From the NCBI RefSeq assembly GCF_004331675.1, contig NZ_SJSN01000009.1:62001-126000 (forward strand): a stretch of 64,000 nucleotides of DNA. Reading direction: 5' to 3'. The position numbers and the translations under genes were made by a program. Under the pieces are notes generated by a model. That model did no database searches. It was not told where the DNA came from and saw nothing but the letters and a program-made list of their open reading frames with translations. Position 1 is the first letter of the stretch. The number at the start of each line of letters is the position of its first letter. This stretch comes from Pedobacter frigidisoli (GTDB lineage: Bacteria; Bacteroidota; Bacteroidia; Sphingobacteriales; Sphingobacteriaceae). Shown here in pieces: positions 55,815 to 62,050 of this stretch.

Positions 55815-56048
55815 CTAATTCTTTAATTTAGTTAGAGAGACAATCGAATCATCAATATTCACCTTAATTACCTTGATTTCTATTGCGAGCAACACGCCAT
55901 CATTGATTTTTGTACTGTAATCGACCAAGTCGTTTCGTTTCAAATCAATCTTAGATTCGTTATAAAACCTAATTTTCTGTCCGTTTAAATCTTTTATATA
56001 ACCAACCCTTTTTGCTCGATTATAGGATATGATAATTCCTTTCCTCAT
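55815..56048 (-). CDS. Small cold-shock-domain-like protein
   Basis: 77 residues. The first half follows the cold-shock pattern (KGIIISYNRAKRVGYIKDLNGQKIRFYNESKIDL versus the usual G-x-V-K-F-F-N-x-x-K-G-F-G-F-I), with aromatic residues at RNP-like positions partly replaced. The C-terminal tail is KIINDG.../VLLAIEIKVIKVNI. It may bind RNA or DNA, but the family is inferred from a short, divergent match. A TACGTA-N4-TACGTA repeat sits immediately upstream of its start. Confidence 0.6.
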   Translation of the reverse strand: MRKGIIISYNRAKRVGYIKDLNGQKIRFYNESKIDLKRNDLVDYSTKINDGVLLAIEIKVIKVNIDDSIVSLTKLKN

Positions 56049-56050
56049 AG

Positions 56051-56066
56051 TACGTAAAAATACGTA
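56051..56066. promoter_or_regulatory. TACGTA-AAAA-TACGTA repeat before the cold-shock-like gene
   Basis: Two self-complementary hexamers (56051-56056 and 56061-56066) one helical turn apart, 3-18 bases before the start codon. It could be an operator or a leader hairpin influencing translation; only the symmetry is seen. Confidence 0.45.
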
Positions 56067-56234
56067 AGGGATAAAAAATAGTTTTGTAGAAATAAAAAAT
56101 ACTTAAAAATGAGTAGGAGGTTATGTATTTCCTATGTAGTATTTATGATCGAATGATAGGTAAGAAATCAATTTGAAATTTCAGCATGTAACATAATATC
56201 GACATTTGAATATTTGTAGAAAAACCAAATTTCC

Positions 56235-56411
56235 CTAAGAAAATATTCCGTGAGTAATTTCCTTAATGGTATCCTCAGCATAAAAAAAGATTATAAGCAT
56301 GCCCGAATCCTGCGTAATTACAAGAATATCAGCACGCTTGATCTGATTTTCATTGATAAACCTCGTCAGCCGTTCGTGGCTTGAAAAATAGTCTGATTTC
56401 AGAATGATCAT
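56235..56411 (-). CDS. Small conserved-looking hypothetical protein, 58 aa
   Basis: ATG 56411-56409, TAG at 56237-56235, giving MIILKSDYFSSHERLTRFIN... with IKRADILVITQDSGMLIIFFYAED near the middle. This pattern (charged helix, then I-V-x-I-T-Q-D-x-G strand, then a F-Y-Y strand) resembles short proteins I have seen in Bacteroidota genomes, which have no known function. It was too short for most ORF thresholds. No signal. Confidence 0.6.
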   Translation of the reverse strand: MIILKSDYFSSHERLTRFINENQIKRADILVITQDSGMLIIFFYAEDTIKEITHGIFS

Positions 56412-56484
56412 AAATATTGTTTTTAGTTTGATTACTTGGATAACTTATTGTTACAATTGGCTTTTGTTAAAACCTTTGAAGACG

Positions 56485-56632
56485 GCTGAATATTTTTTAG
56501 GCAAATATCATATTAGTGTCTAAATTACACTAAGCAAATCCAAACCAATCCTTACGCCGTAAATGTAGTTGTTAAATCAATGGGACGATTTTACATCATT
56601 AGGCCTTTCAAATTTGAAAGGTCTTTTTTTTT
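56485..56632 (+). ncRNA. Candidate small RNA with its own promoter and terminator
   Basis: TTG (56448-56450), a 20-bp spacer and AACCTTTG (56471-56478; one mismatch to TAnnTTTG) predict a start near 56485. About 120 bases later a hairpin GGCCTTTCA/TGAAAGGTC (56602-56622) is followed by nine T. No ORF of useful length lies between. The ends are therefore estimates. No known RNA family is recognised. Confidence 0.45.
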
Positions 56633-56638
56633 AATAAA

Positions 56639-57024
56639 ATATAGCCTATTTGGGCTATATATCAGTATTAAACTTAGCCTTACATTTGTTATAATTCATA
56701 TACGGGAGCATATGATCTTTTTGGGTGAGTAGCCACTTCTTGGATAGGGTGTGGCTAAGATCCCCACTTCTAGTATTCAACTTCAGTTTTAAGAATACGA
56801 ATAAAGATTTAAAATTATGCTTAAGGCATTTATAGGATGGGGATTAAATATGCTAAACTTCTATCCTCAGCTTCAAGTTTCTAATACATACATGCTCTGA
56901 AATATTGGAACGATGACCGTTATTTTATAAGCAGGCTTTCAGCGCTCTTAAAAAAATTATATCATTGGTGGGTTTTCTATTTAAAATAAAACTATTTGCG
57001 CAAATTTTTCGTTAATGGCAGTAT
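56639..57024. other. Non-coding stretch with small hairpins
   Basis: After the terminator, an 8-bp stem ATATAGCC (56639-56646) / GGCTATAT (56653-56660) and AGCCAC ... GTGGCT (about 56732-56757) can be drawn. All frames contain frequent stops. I see nothing else identifiable here. Confidence 0.4.
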
Positions 57025-57306
57025 ATGAGTACCTACACCATTCAAGAGCAATTTAATCAATATTTAGATCTTCTAAATAAAATCCACAATCTTGGTCATG
57101 ACATTGATGCTTCTATCGATGAGACGGAGATTACAGATTTGGAAACAAAAAGGTATACTTGCAAGCAACGGCTCCAAATGGTTACCAAAAGCTTAGTTAA
57201 TTCCATAAAAGATATGGATAGCAAATATCCTATTCATAATTACTTAGGTAACCAAACCACTTATATTTATGTTGAAGATAATAAGCTAGTTTTTGAATAT
57301 CATTAA
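57025..57306 (+). CDS. Hypothetical protein, 93 aa
   Basis: Acidic, alpha-helical N-terminal two thirds (IQEQFNQYLDLLNKIHNLGHDIDASIDETEITDLETKRYTCKQRL), then TTYIYVEDNKLVFEYH at the end. No signal peptide or membrane segment, one Cys. No family recognised. It stands alone between a long non-coding region and the cryptochrome gene. Confidence 0.55.
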   Translation: MSTYTIQEQFNQYLDLLNKIHNLGHDIDASIDETEITDLETKRYTCKQRLQMVTKSLVNSIKDMDSKYPIHNYLGNQTTYIYVEDNKLVFEYH

Positions 57307-57475
57307 TACGGTCTATAGAAAACAATCACCTTTCGATGTCTCCATTTCATCATCAGATTTTCTTTAGATGTGAGTATCGTTTACATGGAGTTTTTAATGA
57401 TTATCCTTTTTCTGTTTTGCATCTCGTAAGTATCTATCTAAATAAATGATCAACAGATAATAATTTATTGATTTC

Positions 57476-58867
57476 TTAAACGGCTATTTTCTTTATTAAA
57501 CCGATAGCCCTACCCCACTTTTTGTATACCTCAATAGGCTTTGGATAAGCGGGAATATCGAATTCCCAGGGAATCAAAACCTCGATATCATTACGATCCA
57601 AAAGCTCAGGAATCCATTGACGGATGAAATGTTGTGCCTTGTATTTATTGGATTGATGCACTGGATTGGTGTACCAAATCTCAAATGCCTGCATGTGCCA
57701 ATTCATCCAATTTGAGCTCACATCATAATCGATCAATTTGGCCTCAAAATATGATGCACCCCAAGTCCAGTCTATCCTCAAATCGTGTACAAGATAGCTT
57801 GCGCAGTTAACCCTACCTCGATTACTCATATATCCGGTTTGATTCAATTGGCGCATATGCGCATCAATAAAGGGAATCCCAGTATTGCCCACGCACCATT
57901 TCTCAAATTTAAGAGGATCATTTTCCCAATCAATATCCTTATTTTTATAACCCTTAGTTAGAAAGATAGAATTACCGAAGCGCATTCCCTTAAACGTAAA
58001 GTAATCTCTCCAAACCAATTCAAAAACCAGCCACCATGTGCTCTGATTTTTTTTGATTTCAGCTTCGTAAGCTTTTACCTTTTCATATATTTCTCTTGCC
58101 GAAATACAGCCCAATGCTAGATATGGCGAAAGTTTAGTACTATAGTCCAAACCATCTGATTTGTTTCTACTCCATCTATATCCTGTTAAGCATTCGGATT
58201 TAAATGTGTAATATTCAAGTCTTTCTAGCGCCGCGGTTTCTCCACCATCCACAAAAGGACTAGCGTTTTCATATTCATCGTCACTAAATCCATAAATGGT
58301 GTAAGATGGAAATTCATTAGTTTTTAGTTGCGATACAGAATTTAATTTACTGGGCTGCCTAAAAGTTTGTCGAGGTTTAGACTTTGAGCCAACGGGAATC
58401 CTGTAGGCCTTACTGGTAAGTGGAAGCTTAGGGATCTCAAAAGGAATATCATCTTTGTGATAAAGTGTCTTCCCCCAAAAAAAGTGAAAATTTATATTTG
58501 GCAAGGCATTCACTACCTTGTTAACAAGATTAATTTCATAACTCGCATATTCCTCTTCAGCATAAATCTCGGTTATTCCATATTCCTTAACCAACTCTGA
58601 TAAGGTAACAAGTGCCGAAACTTCTCCAATAATTAAATGACCACCAAGGGATTCCAATTTTTTTCTTAAATCGATAACCGACTGCTCCAAAAACTTAAAT
58701 CTGTTAACATCTATTCTTCGGAAACCAAGATCAAGATTTTCAAAATCATTCTTTTCTATGCAATAGCAAAAAAGTAAATCTTCACATTCCTCTTGCGCCC
58801 TAATCAACGTTTCGTTATCATGAACCCTGAGATCATTCTTAAACCAAACCAAGCCTCGTTTTTTCAT
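57476..58867 (-). CDS. DASH-family cryptochrome/photolyase
   Basis: 463 residues. The N-terminal photolyase alpha/beta domain begins RGLVWFKNDLRVHDN; the FAD domain includes GETAALERLEYYTF, DYSTKLSPYLALGCISAREIY, STWWLVFELVWRDYF, NTGIPFIDAHMRQLNQTGYMSNRGRVNCASYLVHDLRIDWTWGASYFEAKLIDYD, and SSNWMNWHMQAF. The phrases SNRGRVNCASYLVHDL and WGASYFE are diagnostic of DASH cryptochromes, which repair cyclobutane dimers in single-stranded DNA using FAD and MTHF. It is monocistronic. Short for the family but normal for bacteria. No light-regulator gene is near. Confidence 0.95.
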   Translation of the reverse strand: MKKRGLVWFKNDLRVHDNETLIRAQEECEDLLFCYCIEKNDFENLDLGFRRIDVNRFKFLEQSVIDLRKKLESLGGHLIIGEVSALVTLSELVKEYGITEIYAEEEYASYEINLVNKVVNALPNINFHFFWGKTLYHKDDIPFEIPKLPLTSKAYRIPVGSKSKPRQTFRQPSKLNSVSQLKTNEFPSYTIYGFSDDEYENASPFVDGGETAALERLEYYTFKSECLTGYRWSRNKSDGLDYSTKLSPYLALGCISAREIYEKVKAYEAEIKKNQSTWWLVFELVWRDYFTFKGMRFGNSIFLTKGYKNKDIDWENDPLKFEKWCVGNTGIPFIDAHMRQLNQTGYMSNRGRVNCASYLVHDLRIDWTWGASYFEAKLIDYDVSSNWMNWHMQAFEIWYTNPVHQSNKYKAQHFIRQWIPELLDRNDIEVLIPWEFDIPAYPKPIEVYKKWGRAIGLIKKIAV

Positions 58868-59157
58868 TTAATATTTTTTTATGCCTATTATAAGATAGAG
58901 GCTTATGCATTTTAGTACTCTCCATAACGATCTCTAATTTCGCTATGCGATTACGTGACGACAAATCTTTGAGATTAACATAAAATAGTTAAAAAAGTTC
59001 CCTTGAATTGATTCCAATTTTCTTAAACCTCCGATTCACGACTGCTACATAATTTTGGGTACACTTCGTTTCATATGCCTTGGGTTGATATGGACTAGTA
59101 AATTTCATCAAACTATGAAAGCTTATTGATCTCTATTTTCAACCTATATAAATAAAA
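58868..59157. other. Spacer upstream of the cryptochrome gene
   Basis: About 290 AT-rich bases with no credible gene in either strand. The cryptochrome promoter must be here on the minus strand but I cannot identify it. The downstream end is the SDR terminator. Confidence 0.35.
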
Positions 59158-59177
59158 AGAGCGGCATTTGCCGCTCT
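59158..59177 (-). terminator. Rho-independent terminator of the SDR gene
   Basis: Stem AGAGCGGCA (59158-59166) / TGCCGCTCT (59169-59177) around a TT core, with an A-run on the plus side; on the minus strand this gives a U-run. It lies 22 bases past the SDR stop at 59200. Confidence 0.88.
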
Positions 59178-59199
59178 CTCTTACCCGATATTATACAGC

Positions 59200-59943
59200 T
59201 TATTTTAATGCGTAGTTAAGGTAACCACCATCTGCGATTAGCTCTGTGCCAGTGATAAAACTTGCGGCATCTGAAGCGAGAAACAACACCGTCTTAGCAA
59301 TTTCATCAGCATTACCAAGTCTTTGCATGGCTGTAGCACCTGCTAGAAAATCTTTTGCCTCCGCAGGCACTGCATACTCTAAACCAGGTGTTGAAACAGG
59401 GCCCGGACTTACAATATTTACACGAATTTTTCTTCCAGCCAATTCGTTTGCTGCTATTTGCGCAATTTTATTCAGCGCTCCCTTAGTGGCAGAATATACA
59501 CTGGCTCCAAGGTTTGCAGCTGTTGCAACTGTTGATGATGTAAATACTACTGCTGCACCATCTGACAGATATGGAAGTAATTTTTGCAGTGTAAAAAAAT
59601 GTCCCTTTACGTTGGTATTGAATTGCGCATCAAAATTTGCTTCGGTAACCAATTCTATTGATTCAAATTTAGCTATTCCAGCATTTAGGAAAAGAACATC
59701 CAACTTACTTCCATTGGCAGCGATTGTATTTTCCAAAATTGAAATATCCGCAAGTATCGATGTACCCGATACCACGGTAATCAATTTTGGGCTGTTAATC
59801 TCCGCACTTGCCTTTGCTAAATTTTCAGTATTTCTTCCTGTTATCCACACATTTGCTCCTGCGTTAATAAATGCTTTTGCAGTTGCCAATCCTATTCCGG
59901 TAGTTCCGCCAGTTATAACGACGTTTTTGTTTTTAAAATCCAT
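59200..59943 (-). CDS. Short-chain dehydrogenase/reductase
   Basis: 247 residues, a classical SDR: TGGTTGIG near residues 11-18 (cofactor), NAG near 89-91, catalytic S in FTSSTVATAA (about 138), Y-S-A-T-K (about 152-156) and the C-terminal GGYLNYALK. Likely NAD(P)H-dependent, cytoplasmic. It is divergent from an HxlR regulator with an inverted repeat between them, so it is probably regulated by it. Substrate unknown; quinone or aldehyde stress is common for HxlR/SDR pairs. Confidence 0.93.
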   Translation of the reverse strand: MDFKNKNVVITGGTTGIGLATAKAFINAGANVWITGRNTENLAKASAEINSPKLITVVSGTSILADISILENTIAANGSKLDVLFLNAGIAKFESIELVTEANFDAQFNTNVKGHFFTLQKLLPYLSDGAAVVFTSSTVATAANLGASVYSATKGALNKIAQIAANELAGRKIRVNIVSPGPVSTPGLEYAVPAEAKDFLAGATAMQRLGNADEIAKTVLFLASDAASFITGTELIADGGYLNYALK

Positions 59944-59997
59944 TATTATATTTCTAATTGTTTATGCTGCAAAGCTAGCATAGGTAAGTTTATTTTA

Positions 59998-60045
59998 GTT
60001 ACTTTGTAACCAAAAGTAATGGTAACTTAAGGGTAACAAAGTAAC
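59998..60045. promoter_or_regulatory. Inverted-repeat operator shared by the SDR and HxlR genes
   Basis: GTTACTTTGTAACC (59998-60011) and GGTAACAAAGTAAC (60032-60045) are inverted copies with one mismatch, 34 bp apart start to start, with a third related motif AAGTAATGGTAACTT between them. TTACTTTG inside each arm also resembles a -7 box, so the regulator would cover both promoters. Confidence 0.7.
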
Positions 60046-60047
60046 TT

Positions 60048-60398
60048 ATGACTGAGAACGAATGTATATTAGGGCACAAGAAAGAGGTAATGGCTGTTCA
60101 CGATGCCATGGATGTGCTGAATGGGAAATGGAAAATATCCATCATTTCCTCAATCTGTTATCATAATAAAAGGAGATTTTCTGATGTATTAAATGATGTG
60201 CAAGGAATATCCAACAAGATGTTGAGCAAGGAGTTGAAAGAACTGGAGCTCAATAAACTGATTCAGCGAACGGTGTTACCGACTCAACCCATATCTGTCC
60301 AATATCAACTAACAGATTACGGCAAAACATTGCAAACTATTATTAGCAACTTGGCCGAATGGGGAATTGCCCATCGTAAAGCAATTACTGGTAAATAG
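60048..60398 (+). CDS. HxlR-family transcriptional regulator
   Basis: 116 residues, typical length. Winged helix: ILGHKKEVMAVHDAMDVLNGKWKISII (the HxlR signature L-x-G-K-W-x-x-x-I), RRFSDVLNDVQGISNKMLSKELKELELNKLIQRTV, and the beta-wing PISVQYQLTDYGKTL. The usual Cys just before the helix is present as C6 (TENECILG), which in some members senses oxidants or electrophiles. It is divergent from the SDR gene and likely represses it and itself. Confidence 0.94.
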   Translation: MTENECILGHKKEVMAVHDAMDVLNGKWKISIISSICYHNKRRFSDVLNDVQGISNKMLSKELKELELNKLIQRTVLPTQPISVQYQLTDYGKTLQTIISNLAEWGIAHRKAITGK

Positions 60399-60416
60399 AA
60401 GTGGTTTGTTAAAAAT

Positions 60417-61115
60417 CTATTTCACCCTTAAATCTGAAATAGCTTTTACCCATTTGTCATGCGCACACTTTTTGCATTCATTTTTTTCTGTAGGCGCTAA
60501 CAGAACAACGTTTCCACAGAAGCAACAGGCGTAATGCGCCCTTTCCAATATCTCACAACAGCCCGCATCGAAGAGACGGGGCAATATGGGCAAACCATAT
60601 TTTACTTCATCATCCTCAAAATAATAAACACTTATAGATCCAGAAGTTTCTAAGATAGCTGTTTTCACCTGGCCCAAATGTGAGATGCTGTATTGCCTCA
60701 ATTCAGAAAAGAATTCATCGTGTGCAAGAGTTTCCTTACTAAAATTATCAACAGAAAATTCGCCATCCTCAATCAAATAAGCACATTTCCCCTCAATAAT
60801 ATCATCGACAGTCTGACTTTTTGCCGTTAGATAAGTTGTTAATCTATAACTCAATACGATAACTGCAAAAATGATAACGGGAACGGCTAACCCTACCTCC
60901 TTGTAAAACATGGGATCTCCGGCAGCAGATCCTAATGAGATAATCACAACAAGCTCGAATATAGATAATTGTTTAACTCCACGCTTACCCAAAAGCCGTA
61001 ATCCAGTTAGAATGATAACATACATTGCAAAAGTTCTTAGGGCAATTTCCAGCAGAAATTCCCAATCCTCTTTGCCAATAAAAAATTCAGTCCAATTGAT
61101 AGCTAAAATTATCAT
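60417..61115 (-). CDS. DUF421 (YetF-type) membrane protein with C-terminal Cys4 element
   Basis: 232 residues from ATG 61115; the longer frame starts at TTG 61160. Membrane helices near 22-42, 48-67 and 70-95 (FAMYVIILTGLRLLGKRGVKQLSIFELVVIISLGSAAGDPM, the DUF421 signature). The cytoplasmic part carries the YetF beta domain (SVDNFSKETLAHDEFFSELRQYSISHLGQVKTAILETSGSISVY) and ends with CCFCGN ... NECKKCAHDKW, a CxxC-type zinc-ribbon-like pair not seen in the classical family. Function unknown. Confidence 0.88.
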   Translation of the reverse strand: MIILAINWTEFFIGKEDWEFLLEIALRTFAMYVIILTGLRLLGKRGVKQLSIFELVVIISLGSAAGDPMFYKEVGLAVPVIIFAVIVLSYRLTTYLTAKSQTVDDIIEGKCAYLIEDGEFSVDNFSKETLAHDEFFSELRQYSISHLGQVKTAILETSGSISVYYFEDDEVKYGLPILPRLFDAGCCEILERAHYACCFCGNVVLLAPTEKNECKKCAHDKWVKAISDLRVK

Positions 61116-61254
61116 AAGCTTAGTATTAAAAATTATGTTAGTTGCGCCTATTATAACCAATATTCTAAGGTTTGGTTTTTAGGTAAATTATATCTGAAAA
61201 ATCAAAACAGATCCAGGCAATTTCTGTATTCGAATTCTGGTTATAAAACTTAAG

Positions 61255-61262
61255 TGCATTTG
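61255..61262 (+). promoter_or_regulatory. Possible -7 box of the gene at 61297
   Basis: TGCATTTG, one mismatch from TAnnTTTG, 35 bases before the ATG. No clear -33 element. Confidence 0.35.
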
Positions 61263-61296
61263 GGCTGTTATGTATATGACATTAAAATATAAACGC

Positions 61297-61641
61297 ATGA
61301 TAGAAAAGAAAAAACAACAAGCAATTAAATTGTTAAAGCAGGGACTAGAAACTGTTGAAGAGCGTGAATATACTGAAATTGCAGAAGTGCCAACCACAGA
61401 TGAAGACAAGTTTGAAGTAAAATATAGCTTTGTGCATGATGGCTTAGAAGGAATTTTTACAGTTGTTGGCCAAGCGGCTAATGTGGATAGTGATTCGGAG
61501 GAAGAGAAAATTAAGGTTACTTTATTTAGCGAATTTGCAGAAGATTCTTTGCATTACGATTCTGCAACGGCAAAAGAACAAGTAGACAATGACTTGATTA
61601 ATGTGGAAGAGTACATGCACCGTCATATCAATGAGGGATAA
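61297..61641 (+). CDS. Hypothetical acidic protein, 114 aa
   Basis: 114 residues from ATG 61297 (MIEKKKQQAIKLLKQGLETVEERE...); the in-frame TTG/ATG further upstream adds a hydrophobic 9 residues. Basic N-terminal helix, then a strongly acidic region (DSDSEEEKIK, LHYDSATAKEQVDNDLINVEEYMH). No signal peptide. Family not recognised. It has its own terminator. Confidence 0.6.
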   Translation: MIEKKKQQAIKLLKQGLETVEEREYTEIAEVPTTDEDKFEVKYSFVHDGLEGIFTVVGQAANVDSDSEEEKIKVTLFSEFAEDSLHYDSATAKEQVDNDLINVEEYMHRHINEG

Positions 61642-61667
61642 ATTTCTGTAGATTTTATTTAACACAA

Positions 61668-61695
61668 AGGGCATCTAACAGGATGCTCTTTTTTA
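61668..61695 (+). terminator. Rho-independent terminator of the gene at 61297
   Basis: AGGGCATC (61668-61675) pairs with GATGCTCT (61682-61689, one G-U), loop TAACAG, followed by a T-rich run. Confidence 0.8.
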
Positions 61696-62050
61696 TTTTC
61701 AAAGTGATTTATCTGCTATCGTAGATTATACCATGTAGTAGATAGTGATAAGAATCATATTCTGTTTCTGCAGAAATATATAGAAATAAATACAATGGAA
61801 AAGTTCAATTAAGATTCGTGTAGTTGATAATGCTTAAATAATTATGATCTGAATAGGTTTTGCTAGCCTAGCCGCAAACCCAATTTCGTTTTTATTAGGT
61901 ACAATGTTATCCCTAAAGAGTTTTAAAAAATAAAGACGCTAATCAAACCCACAAGTTTTCGGAAAAGTATGTAGCTTGGATAAATTAAAATGGTTGGAGA
62001 TATCTTGCCGATTACGACGTAAATTCAATTTAAAGATATAAAACAAGATC
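61696..62050. other. Spacer upstream of the GH106 gene
   Basis: 355 AT-rich bases. No ORF, tRNA or strong repeat. The GH106 promoter should be here; I cannot place it by consensus. Confidence 0.35.

Noticed and set aside
56580..56729. A 50-codon frame from ATG 56580 across the hairpin at 56602-56622
   Set aside because: It reads through a terminator with a nine-T run and has no ribosome binding context; more likely chance.
59246..59983. A 245-codon plus-strand frame antisense to the SDR gene
   Set aside because: It is the complement of a clear SDR gene; its composition follows from the codon use of the opposite strand.
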